A DNA stretch of 42,190 nt, taken from assembly GCF_003332275.1 (NCBI RefSeq), contig NZ_QOVA01000029.1:1-42190 (forward strand). The letters are read 5' to 3'. This stretch comes from Edaphovirga cremea. GTDB lineage: Bacteria > Pseudomonadota > Gammaproteobacteria > Enterobacterales > Enterobacteriaceae. Under the pieces are notes generated by a model, which saw nothing but the letters and a program-made list of their open reading frames with translations, was not told the DNA's origin and did not search any database. Of the stretch, positions 34,672-42,190 are shown piece after piece; the first letter of the stretch is position 1, and every line of letters begins with the position of its first letter. The translations under genes were made by a program, and so were the position numbers.

Positions 34672-36165
34672 ATGTCTATCAATAAGTTACAAAATTTGCG
34701 CTACGGCATGCAAAAGCTTTATATCAACGGGGCTTATGTCGACAGCGCCCGTGGCAATACCTTCGATGCCGTGAATCCCGCCAATGGTGAAGTCATTGCG
34801 CAAATCCAGGCGGCCTGCGCGGAGGATGTGGACAAGGCGGTTGCTGCCGCAGAGCAAGGTCAGAAAGTGTGGGCGGCAATGACGGCAATGGAGCGTTCGC
34901 GCATTCTGCGTCGTGCCGTGGATATTCTGCGTGACCGTAACGATGAACTGGCGGCGATTGAAACCGCAGACACCGGCAAACCCCTGTCCGAAACGCTGGC
35001 GGTGGACATCGTGACCGGTGCCGACGTGCTGGAATATTATGCGGGCCTGATCCCGGCCATTGAAGGGCAGCAGATCCCATTGCGCGACAGTTCATTTGTT
35101 TACACCCGCCGTGAGCCGCTGGGCGTGGTCGCCGGTATCGGTGCCTGGAACTATCCGATTCAGATCGCGCTGTGGAAATCTGCCCCGGCACTGGCGGCGG
35201 GCAACGCCATGATCTTCAAACCGAGTGAAGTGACCTCCCTGACGGCGCTGAAGCTGGCGGAAATTTACACCGAGGCCGGCGTGCCAGACGGCGTGTTCAA
35301 CGTACTGACCGGCAGCGGTATTGGCGTCGGACAGATGCTTACCGAGCATCCGGGAATTGCGAAGATCTCTTTCACCGGGGGCGTTGCCAGCGGCAAAAAA
35401 GTCATGGCTAACGCCGCCGGATCGACGCTGAAAGACGTCACGATGGAATTGGGGGGGAAATCGCCGCTGATCATTTTCGCCGATGCCGATCTCGATAAAG
35501 CGGCCGACATCGCCATGATGGCGAATTTCTACAGTTCGGGGCAGGTCTGCACCAACGGTACGCGGGTGTTTGTCCCTGAAGCGTTGCTGGCGGTGTTTGA
35601 GCAGAAGATCGTTGAGCGCGTCAACCGTATCCGCATTGGCGACCCGAGCGACATCAACGTCAATTTTGGCCCGCTGGTCAGTTTCCAGCACCGCGATTGC
35701 GTGATGCGTTATATCGACACCGGGAAAAGTCAGGGCGCAACGCTGCTGACGGGCGGCGATTGTCTGACCGAAGGCGCTCTGGCGCACGGCGCTTACGTTG
35801 CACCAACCGTATTCACCCAGTGCCGTGATGATATGCAAATTGTCCGTGAAGAGATCTTCGGGCCGGTGATGAGTATTCTCACCTATAAGACGGAAGAGGA
35901 AGTCATTCGGCGCGCCAATAATACCGAGTACGGTTTGGCGGCAGGGGTGGTTACGCAGGATTTGAACCGTGCGCATCGGGTAATCCATCAGCTACAAGCG
36001 GGTATCTGCTGGATCAATACCTGGGGCGAATCGGCGGCGGAAATGCCCGTCGGTGGCTATAAACATTCTGGCGTAGGTCGTGAAAATGGCCTCAGCACGC
36101 TGGAACATTACACGCAGATTAAATCAGTACAGGTTGAGTTGGGTAGCTTCAGCTCTGTTTTTTAA
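34672..36165 (+). CDS. betB: Betaine aldehyde dehydrogenase BetB
   Basis: A 497-residue NAD(P)-dependent aldehyde dehydrogenase (E. coli BetB 490). Visible: [20 protein letters not shown], the Rossmann-type [12 protein letters not shown], the catalytic glutamate in MELGGKSPL and the catalytic cysteine in [11 protein letters not shown]. It oxidises betaine aldehyde to glycine betaine in the cytosol. The ATG at 34672 has AGGAGAG upstream; a later ATG (residue 13, [10 protein letters not shown]) is the alternative and closer to the family start. It is followed by betA after 23 bases. Confidence 0.95.
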   Translation: MSINKLQNLRYGMQKLYINGAYVDSARGNTFDAVNPANGEVIAQIQAACAEDVDKAVAAAEQGQKVWAAMTAMERSRILRRAVDILRDRNDELAAIETADTGKPLSETLAVDIVTGADVLEYYAGLIPAIEGQQIPLRDSSFVYTRREPLGVVAGIGAWNYPIQIALWKSAPALAAGNAMIFKPSEVTSLTALKLAEIYTEAGVPDGVFNVLTGSGIGVGQMLTEHPGIAKISFTGGVASGKKVMANAAGSTLKDVTMELGGKSPLIIFADADLDKAADIAMMANFYSSGQVCTNGTRVFVPEALLAVFEQKIVERVNRIRIGDPSDINVNFGPLVSFQHRDCVMRYIDTGKSQGATLLTGGDCLTEGALAHGAYVAPTVFTQCRDDMQIVREEIFGPVMSILTYKTEEEVIRRANNTEYGLAAGVVTQDLNRAHRVIHQLQAGICWINTWGESAAEMPVGGYKHSGVGRENGLSTLEHYTQIKSVQVELGSFSSVF

Positions 36166-36188
36166 TTCCAAACAGGAGGAGATATCCA

Positions 36189-37874
36189 TTGGATTACGAT
36201 TACATCATCATCGGTGCCGGTTCGGCAGGTAACGTGCTGGCAACCCGTTTGACGGAAGATACCGACGTAAAAGTCTTGTTGCTTGAGGCTGGTGGCCCGG
36301 ATTACCGTCTGGATTTCCGTACGCAAATGCCCGCAGCGCTGGCGTTTCCACTGCAAGGCAAGCGCTACAACTGGGCGTATGAAACCGATCCTGAGCCGCA
36401 TATGAATAACCGCCGCATGGAGTGCGGGCGCGGCAAAGGGCTGGGCGGTTCGTCCCTGATTAACGGTATGTGCTACATCCGCGGCAATGCGATGGATTTT
36501 GACAACTGGGCCAGCGCGCCGGGGCTGGAGGAGTGGAGTTACCTGCACTGCCTGCCGTACTTTCGCAAAGCGGAAACCCGCGATATCGGTGCCAATGATT
36601 TCCACGGTGGTGACGGGCCGGTCAGCGTGACCACACCCAAAAATGGCAACAATCCGCTGTTTCATGCGATGGTCGACGCCGGTGTACAGGCGGGTTATCC
36701 GCGAACCGACGATCTGAATGGTTATCAGCAGGAAGGTTTCGGTCCGATGGATCGCACCGTGACCCCAAAAGGGCGTCGCGCCAGCACGGCACGCGGTTAT
36801 CTCGATCAGGCGCGTTCACGCAACAATCTGACCATTGTGACCCATGCGCTGACCGACCGGATCCTGTTCGACGGAAAACGCGCGGTTGGCGTCAGCTACT
36901 TCAAGGGCGATGAATACACCAGCAAGACGGCCCATGCACGCCGTGAAGTTTTGCTGTGCGGCGGTGCGATCGCCTCGCCGCAAATCTTGCAGCGCTCGGG
37001 CGTAGGCCCGGCAGAATTGCTGGCCCGTCTGGATATTCCGCTGGTGCACGATCTGCCCGGCGTCGGGGAGAACCTGCAGGATCACCTTGAGATGTATCTG
37101 CAATACAGCTGCAAGGAGCCGGTCTCGCTTTATCCGGCGTTGCAGTGGTTCAATCAGCCGAAAATTGGCGCCGAATGGCTGTTCAACGGTACCGGCGTCG
37201 GCGCCAGTAATCAGTTCGAGGCGGGCGGGTTTATCCGTAGTCGCGAAGAGTTTGCCTGGCCGAATATTCAGTACCATTTCCTGCCGGTCGCCATCAACTA
37301 TAACGGCAGCAACGCGGTGAAAGAGCATGGTTTTCAGGCGCATGTCGGTTCGATGCGCTCCCCGAGCCGTGGCCGGGTGCAGGTGAAATCGAAAGATCCG
37401 CGCCAGCATCCCAGCATTCTGTTCAACTATATGTCGAGCGAACAGGACTGGCATGAGTTTCGCGATGCGATTCGCATCACCCGCGAGATTATGGCGCAGC
37501 CTGCGCTGGACAAATACCGTGGTCGTGAGATTAGCCCCGGCGTTGATGTCCAAAGCGATGACCAACTGGATGCATTCATTCGGGAACATGCCGAGACGGC
37601 GTTCCATCCATCATGCTCATGTAAAATGGGTGAGGATGAGATGGCCGTGGTTGACGGCCAGGGACGGGTGCATGGCCTGCAAGGGTTACGGGTGGTCGAT
37701 GCGTCAATCATGCCGCAAATCATTACCGGGAATCTCAACGCCACGACCATTATGATTGCAGAGAAAATCGCCGATCGTATCCGTGACCGTCAACCATTGG
37801 CAAAAAGCAGCGCCGCGTATTTCGTTGCGGGTGATGCGCCGGTGCGGAAATCGCCAGAGAAGAAAATCGCGTAA
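36189..37874 (+). CDS. betA: Choline dehydrogenase BetA
   Basis: A 561-residue FAD-dependent GMC oxidoreductase (E. coli 556). Visible: the dinucleotide-binding [32 protein letters not shown], the GMC signature [12 protein letters not shown] and the C-terminal active-site region [12 protein letters not shown]. It oxidises choline to betaine aldehyde at the membrane. It starts with TTG at 36189 (36189-36191), with AGGAGGAG a few bases upstream, so a strong ribosome-binding site offsets a weak start codon. The usual HPCGTC motif is HPSCSC here. A terminator follows. Confidence 0.95.
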   Translation: MDYDYIIIGAGSAGNVLATRLTEDTDVKVLLLEAGGPDYRLDFRTQMPAALAFPLQGKRYNWAYETDPEPHMNNRRMECGRGKGLGGSSLINGMCYIRGNAMDFDNWASAPGLEEWSYLHCLPYFRKAETRDIGANDFHGGDGPVSVTTPKNGNNPLFHAMVDAGVQAGYPRTDDLNGYQQEGFGPMDRTVTPKGRRASTARGYLDQARSRNNLTIVTHALTDRILFDGKRAVGVSYFKGDEYTSKTAHARREVLLCGGAIASPQILQRSGVGPAELLARLDIPLVHDLPGVGENLQDHLEMYLQYSCKEPVSLYPALQWFNQPKIGAEWLFNGTGVGASNQFEAGGFIRSREEFAWPNIQYHFLPVAINYNGSNAVKEHGFQAHVGSMRSPSRGRVQVKSKDPRQHPSILFNYMSSEQDWHEFRDAIRITREIMAQPALDKYRGREISPGVDVQSDDQLDAFIREHAETAFHPSCSCKMGEDEMAVVDGQGRVHGLQGLRVVDASIMPQIITGNLNATTIMIAEKIADRIRDRQPLAKSSAAYFVAGDAPVRKSPEKKIA

Positions 37875-37900
37875 TATTGCTGCCCCAAGGCATAATCATA

Positions 37901-37932
37901 AGAGATAATCATTCCCGGTTATCTCTTTTTTG
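37901..37932 (+). terminator. Rho-independent terminator of betIBA
   Basis: AAGAGATAA (37901-37909) and TTATCTCTT (37920-37928) form a perfect 9-bp stem, followed by a run of Ts to 37932. Confidence 0.9.
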
Positions 37933-37961
37933 TCTGGTATTCATTGAACCCAGGAGCGGGT

Positions 37962-38468
37962 ATGCAACTGATTTGGCAGGATCTCCATCATTCACAACTG
38001 AGTGCGGCCCAACTTTATGCGATTCTGGCGCTGCGATGTGAGGTCTTTGTTGTCGAGCAACACTGCCCGTATCAGGATGTCGACGGTCTGGATTTGGTTG
38101 GCGGAAATCGCCATGTGATCGCCTGGCAAGACGGCAAGCTATTGGCCTATTTACGTATACTTGAAAATAGACGTATTCTTGAAAATAGAAGTATTCTTGA
38201 AAACAGTCGCATTTTGGAACGTGGCGATGCTGTCGGCGAGGTGGCGATCGGTCGGGTGATTATTGCCCCTGAGGCGCGCGGTTTGAAACTCGGCTACACG
38301 CTGATGGAAAAGGCATTGCTGGCGTGCGACGCGCATTGGCCGCAGGCTGGCATCGTACTTTCCGCGCAGGCGCATCTGCAAAAGTTCTATGCCAGTTTTG
38401 GCTTCGTTACCACTTCAGAGGTTTACGACGAAGACGGTATCCCGCATATCGATATGCGGCGCGTTTAA
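37962..38468 (+). CDS. elaA: GNAT acetyltransferase-like protein ElaA with an internal repeat
   Basis: A 168-residue ElaA homologue (E. coli 153). WQDLHHSQLSAAQLYAILAL, the RCEVFVVEQHCPYQDVDG core and the end EVYDEDGIPHIDMRRV are typical. Motif A is IIAPEARGLKLGYTLMEKAL. The difference from E. coli is an insertion between two strands: the sequence RILENR recurs as RILENR, RILENR, SILENS, RILERG (residues about 65-88). I chose the ATG at 37962 with CAGGAGC upstream. Activity of ElaA is unknown. It is a single gene after the bet terminator. Confidence 0.9.
   Translation: MQLIWQDLHHSQLSAAQLYAILALRCEVFVVEQHCPYQDVDGLDLVGGNRHVIAWQDGKLLAYLRILENRRILENRSILENSRILERGDAVGEVAIGRVIIAPEARGLKLGYTLMEKALLACDAHWPQAGIVLSAQAHLQKFYASFGFVTTSEVYDEDGIPHIDMRRV
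38154..38225. repeat. In-frame 18-bp minisatellite inside elaA, four units
   Basis: Four 18-base units at 38154, 38172, 38190 and 38208 (CGTATACTTGAAAATAGA and relatives; the fourth is diverged). Each encodes six residues, so the unit number can change without breaking the frame. Confidence 0.92.
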
Positions 38469-38545
38469 TTGTAGTCAATCTTTCTCTGTTGAAATAAATC
38501 CACGGGCATACAAAAGAGGCATAACGTGGGCAAAAAAAACGCCGC

Positions 38546-39412
38546 ATGAATAATCATTCTATTCCATCTTTTAATAATATATCGGAACGATGGAAACAGG
38601 TGAGGATGATGTCAAAAATAAGTATAGGTTACACTGGTCAGCGTATTTCAGCTGTGACGGGAAATTATTTGTTGGGTAACGGCTACCGGGGGTTTAATCC
38701 TGTCCTGAAACGTTTTGCGAGTCAGGACAGTCTGAGCCCGTTTAGTATCGGCGGGGCAAATGGTTTTGCCTACGTTGAAGGCGATCCCATTAATTTCCGT
38801 GATCCAACAGGGCACGGAATTAAGTGGTTGTTGGCACTGTTTGGAGTTGGGGCGGGAAGAAAAGCTGCCAAAAAGACAGCGAAAGTGGCGACAGTCACTG
38901 CTACAAACGTAATGGACGCAGAAGTGATACCCACTATTGGCGCCGATGTGATCAGATCGGTGCCAACAGTCGCGACAGAGGGAGTGTCGGGCCTTGGATC
39001 TGAGCAAGATGCCATTTTGAGAGAAATAGACGAGAACCTGGCCGCAGGCACCCTTCCAGAGGAAGGTAGTCTTATTCACGATCCGGAAGTGTTTAAAAAA
39101 ATAGGCACCCGCGAAAAACAATTCAAAATCTATCAGAATAGAGAAGTTGCACAACGAGTTTATGACAATGTCGCAAGAACTCACAGTAACCCCTTGCCCT
39201 CTGGAAAGGTAAATATGCAGGTTGGTGCGCTGTCAAAATATTACTCTGAGTCAGAGATAGAAAATGTGATTGCCTCCTCTACAGAGGGACACAAACGGGT
39301 ACTGCAAGTGGGTCAGAATGAAACGATGATAACGGCAGCCGCCTACGGCAATATTATAGATGACACGTCAGCTGTCACAAATGCCGCCAATAGAATCAGA
39401 AGACCGCTTTAG
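38546..39412 (+). CDS. Orphan Rhs-core protein with a variable C-terminal domain
   Basis: A 288-residue protein. Residues about 28-92 are the Rhs-associated core: YTGQR, TGNYLLGNGYRGFNPVLKRF, DSLSPF, GDPINFRDPTGH. In full Rhs/YD-repeat toxins this core precedes a polymorphic C-terminal toxin; here the long repeat barrel is missing and the core starts almost at the N-terminus. The tail (92-288) begins with a short hydrophobic stretch (IKWLLALFGVGAG) and a lysine-rich segment, then a soluble domain I do not recognise. The start is uncertain: ATG 38546 or the ATGATG at 38606. No immunity gene is evident downstream. Confidence 0.75.
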   Translation: MNNHSIPSFNNISERWKQVRMMSKISIGYTGQRISAVTGNYLLGNGYRGFNPVLKRFASQDSLSPFSIGGANGFAYVEGDPINFRDPTGHGIKWLLALFGVGAGRKAAKKTAKVATVTATNVMDAEVIPTIGADVIRSVPTVATEGVSGLGSEQDAILREIDENLAAGTLPEEGSLIHDPEVFKKIGTREKQFKIYQNREVAQRVYDNVARTHSNPLPSGKVNMQVGALSKYYSESEIENVIASSTEGHKRVLQVGQNETMITAAAYGNIIDDTSAVTNAANRIRRPL

Positions 39413-39510
39413 CGTTCTTTCAAGGTCAATTTGTCGGCTGTGCGTTAGTGGTGATAATGACGGACAACTATCATAATCAGGTAGGGAGTTACCATGATTT
39501 TGAGTAGGAA

Positions 39511-40593
39511 TTACTGCAATAAACGCTGTGCGATGCGCTTGAGTTCTGCGGCAAGCTTATGGGTTTCGATCTGTTGGGTGGAATGGCATGCAGCGGTTGA
39601 ATGGCGAATCACTAGATGCGTCGGTAGAATCAAGGAGAGATTCTCGTCCGTTGGCCCATCGCTCAGGCGTTTGACCAGTCTTTCAATGGCTTCTTTCCCC
39701 AACAGACTGAAATCCTGTGAGACCGTCGTCAGCGCAGGGAAGAAGAATTCGCTGTCTTGCGTATCGTCGTAGCCAATAACCGATACCTGCTGAGGAATCA
39801 ATATTCCCTGCTGATGCAATGCGCTGAGTACGCCCAATGCCATTTGATCGTTGCCCACCAAAATAGCGCTGAAGGGCGGGCAGGTACGGATTATTTCCTG
39901 CGTACATTGATAACCGCTCGCCGAACTCCAATCGCCCACAACGCTACCCACCGGGGTAAGCCCCTGTTTTTCCAATGCGCTAATCCAACTCTGCTGGCGC
40001 ATGCGGGCTGACACCGAGCTCAGCGGCCCATTGAGCAACACAAAATCCCGATGCCCCAGGCTCACCAGATAATCGACGCTGGCAGTCGACGCATCCTGTG
40101 GATTGAAGATGATCTGGAAGACGCTGGAATCTGGCTCGACATCGAGGAACAGGCACGGGGTGCTTTCATTGCTGCTGTTCAATGCACAGGCATCTGCTGT
40201 CTCAAGCGGAGCGTTGATGATGATGCCATCGACCCGCTGCGCCTTCAGTTCGTTGATAGCCTGTTGAATATCAGCACGTTGGGTTCCACCAATAATGGCG
40301 ATCACCACATGATAATTCAGCGGTTCAGCATGCGCCTTGATGGCAGAAGCGATTTGCGAGGGCGCGTGAAACGAAAGGGAAGTGGTAACCAGACCGACCG
40401 TGAAAGTTTGCTTTCCTGCCAACTGCTGCGCCATACGGTTCGGTACATAGTCCAGCATAGCGATAGCAAGCTCGACGCGCTCCCGCGTTTCGTCCGAGAC
40501 GTGCGTGGAGTTATGGAGCACGCGAGAGACGGTCTGGTATGACACGCCGGCATGGCGGGCAACGTCATTCAGGGTGGCTGACTTCGGTTTCAT
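39511..40593 (-). CDS. lacI: Lactose-type repressor LacI (orphan)
   Basis: A 360-residue LacI/GalR repressor, the same length as E. coli LacI and similar throughout. The DNA-binding part is NDVARHAGVSYQTVSRVLHN; the recognition helix YQTVSR is identical to LacI, so a lac-type operator is expected. The hinge PNRMAQQLAGKQ, core LHAPSQI-like stretch (SFHAPSQIASAIKAH) and tail with QLA-like helix for tetramer formation are present. No lacZ or lacY lies next to it in the window. A TTGTGAG half operator occurs near 40679. Confidence 0.88.
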   Translation of the reverse strand: MKPKSATLNDVARHAGVSYQTVSRVLHNSTHVSDETRERVELAIAMLDYVPNRMAQQLAGKQTFTVGLVTTSLSFHAPSQIASAIKAHAEPLNYHVVIAIIGGTQRADIQQAINELKAQRVDGIIINAPLETADACALNSSNESTPCLFLDVEPDSSVFQIIFNPQDASTASVDYLVSLGHRDFVLLNGPLSSVSARMRQQSWISALEKQGLTPVGSVVGDWSSASGYQCTQEIIRTCPPFSAILVGNDQMALGVLSALHQQGILIPQQVSVIGYDDTQDSEFFFPALTTVSQDFSLLGKEAIERLVKRLSDGPTDENLSLILPTHLVIRHSTAACHSTQQIETHKLAAELKRIAQRLLQ

Positions 40594-41553
40594 CCGGCAT
40601 TTTCCTCAGAGATCACTGGGATATAGCCTATCAGTAAAGCGACTCACTGTTAACGCGTCTGCCGTAATCAATTCAGTTGTGAGACGCACACTCTTCTCGG
40701 TCCGGTTGGGTTATTTGTTCTTTTTGGCGATTGATCAGATAGCTCAAACCGGATTGAGTCCCTTTAAATTATCTACTATTAAGCTGAGCTACCCGATTAT
40801 ATAATTTTTGAAAACAGTCGGAGGGAGCCCCAGCGTACCGCTCAGTGGTACTGAAAACTCACTATAAAAACTTCATGGTAAACAACCACACCAGTAAGTT
40901 GATGGTGATTAAGAATAAACCGAAGCAACCTCTTTGAATTATATGGCGTTCTCTAATTTTCTATGTGATTTGGAAAATTTTCCATTGAAAATAAAGTTGA
41001 TGTCGTTATTATAGGCTAAAGCAATATGTTTATATTACCAATGTATGCATACAAAGATTTGATGATATATCAGTCGTATGTACACAGTTATCATTTGAGG
41101 AGATAATAGGAATCTTCTTAGCGCAATTCGTTGATAACTAAATTGTTGTAAAAATTAATAACATGTTGCATTTATGCTTAATGATATAAGCATTTATGTT
41201 GATAAAATGGATGGTGACAAAATTAATAGAGATATTCTGATGAACGGAAAATCATTGGAAAAAACATCTAGAGTAAAGTTTTGTCATTGCGAAGGATTGT
41301 ATGATAGACATGAGAAAGCCCCTAAACCGTTTCGCTTTACACCTCGTATTCGCCCTTCCTCCCATTCTGAACTATAAGAATAAATTACTATTCTTTTATC
41401 AAAATAAATGTTACGCGATGATTATTCATGTTTTTTCATTGCTGGCTATTATTTGGGATAGTTTTTTAAATATCCCCATTTTAATATTTCATAAACATTA
41501 TCATTACAATAATTACTAAATTTTTACTAATTTAAAACCAGGTAAAATCATTT
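40594..41553. other. 960-base gap upstream of the surface protein gene
   Basis: No convincing gene. An imperfect inverted repeat (CTCGGTCCGGTTGG near 40697, CAAACCGGATTGAG near 40744) lies upstream of lacI. From 40980 to 41550 the sequence is very AT-rich, typical of horizontally acquired or H-NS-silenced DNA. Open frames at 41174-41377 and 41301-41519 overlap each other, lack family likeness and good ribosome-binding sites, and are not called. The promoter of the downstream gene must be here. Confidence 0.5.
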
Positions 41554-42190
41554 ATGAAAATATATTCATTAGCCCTGATAGTAGGTCCACTAAACCTGTT
41601 ATTAGCCCCCGCTGTCTATGCGTTTGAGACGATTAATAATGGCCAGATCGTCACTGTTCCAGGAACACAAAATTCTCCGTGGACGACTACTGGCATGTCG
41701 GTGGGTGAGACTAACGCGGGCACGTTGCTGATCCAGGACGGTGGGAGTGTAACATCCACGGATGCCTCTTACATTGGCAGGCTCACCAATGCGACGGGCC
41801 TTGTCGAGGTGTCCGATGTTGGTTCACAGTGGAATATTAGCAGCAATCTAACTATGGGCTACTACGCCACTGGCACACTCAACATTAGCGCGGGCGGCGT
41901 GGTGAGCAATACCTCGGCTTATATGGGCCGCGAAGACGGGGCGACAGGCGTTGTTAACGTGTCCGGTGCCGGGTCGCTATGGAGTAATGAGAGCCTCAAT
42001 ATTGGCTTCTATGGTGATGGCACGCTCAACATTAACGACGGCGGCAAGGTTACCAACACAGGACTTGGCATTCTCGGCAACTACGTTGGGTCGACGGGTA
42101 CCGTCAATGTGTCGACTGGTGGTTTGTGGGATATAACCCAGAGCCTCTTTGTTGGCCGCGCCGGTATTGGCACGCTCACCATTAGCGAGG
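41554..42190 (+). CDS. Repeat-rich secreted protein, T5SS/autotransporter-type passenger (partial)
   Basis: An open frame from ATG 41554 to the window end (212 codons, no stop), so the C-terminus is missing. Residues 1-23 form a signal peptide ending VYA. The rest is built of roughly 50-residue repeats with GTLNISAGGVVSNTSAYMG, TGVVNVSGAGSLWSNESLNI and GTLNINDGGKVTN, the pattern of the T5SS/PEP-CTERM-associated repeat, which folds as a right-handed beta-helix. It is probably an autotransporter adhesin or similar surface protein; the barrel domain, if any, is outside the window. AGGTAAAA lies upstream of the ATG. Its base composition is well above the AT-rich leader. Confidence 0.8.
   Translation, partial: MKIYSLALIVGPLNLLLAPAVYAFETINNGQIVTVPGTQNSPWTTTGMSVGETNAGTLLIQDGGSVTSTDASYIGRLTNATGLVEVSDVGSQWNISSNLTMGYYATGTLNISAGGVVSNTSAYMGREDGATGVVNVSGAGSLWSNESLNIGFYGDGTLNINDGGKVTNTGLGILGNYVGSTGTVNVSTGGLWDITQSLFVGRAGIGTLTISE

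Noticed and set aside
40670-40695. Full lac operator upstream of lacI
   Set aside because: Only the half TTGTGAG is present; the second half does not match.
41174-41519. Two overlapping small open frames in the AT-rich gap
   Set aside because: They overlap in different frames, lack good start signals and resemble chance frames in AT-rich DNA.

Overview
The window comes from a gammaproteobacterium of the order Enterobacterales, most likely Pectobacteriaceae or Yersiniaceae. Evidence: proteins read as close homologues of E. coli OsmF-YehYXW/YohO/MlrA, DinG, YbiB, RlmF, YbiO, GlnHPQ, YbiI, Dps, RhtA, OmpX, BetTIBA, ElaA and LacI; much of the E. coli order mlrA-yohO-yehWXY-osmF and dinG-ybiB...rlmF-ybiO-glnQPH-dps-rhtA-ompX is kept; and a YPAL-like palindrome lies at 18.4 kb. 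The species cannot be fixed from the sequence alone.

Layout. 1-510: possible end of an upstream gene, a dispersed repeat, and the osmF leader. 510-4394: osmF-yehY-yehX-yehW, an overlapping osmoprotectant-type ABC transporter operon. 4449-6633: a small YohO-like membrane protein, the exporter yedA and the MerR-type regulator mlrA, with two MlrA-like palindromes upstream of mlrA. 6701-7680: a membrane-anchored unknown plus a DUF421 protein. 7816-8038: a decayed OmpC/OmpF-type porin. 8179-8811: a glutathione S-transferase. 8970-11159: dinG behind a LexA box. 11.2-12.5 kb: no gene; three tandem copies of a strongly folded ~310-base repeat joined by short inverted-repeat linkers, plus diverged relatives of the family also found at the window start. 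12587-13573: ybiB. 13.7-15.2 kb: yciF and yciE, here divergent around an AT-rich gap. 15.3-18.4 kb: an M3 peptidase and rlmF. 18.5-24.8 kb, minus strand: mechanosensitive channel ybiO, glnQ-glnP-glnH with NtrC and sigma-54 elements, ybiI and dps with an OxyR-like site. 25.4-29.3 kb: tam, a P-loop kinase, a GNAT enzyme with rhtA, and ompX. 29.5-31.5 kb: a secreted unknown and an EEP-family phosphodiesterase. 31.6-37.9 kb: betT divergent from betI-betB-betA around a perfect BetI-type palindrome. 38.0-42.2 kb: elaA with an in-frame 18-bp minisatellite, an orphan Rhs-core protein, an orphan lacI, a 960-base AT-rich gap, and the start of a repeat-rich secreted (T5SS-type) protein cut by the window edge.

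Themes. Osmotic and stationary-phase stress dominate: OsmF/YehXYW importer, BetTIBA glycine betaine synthesis, YbiO, Dps, YciE/YciF and MlrA. The most unusual piece is the 11.27-12.50 kb repeat array. Its hairpins and compensatory changes in the linker arms suggest a structured RNA or a recombination-active DNA fold rather than random sequence. The accessory right end (Rhs core, lacI, surface protein) looks like a variable region.
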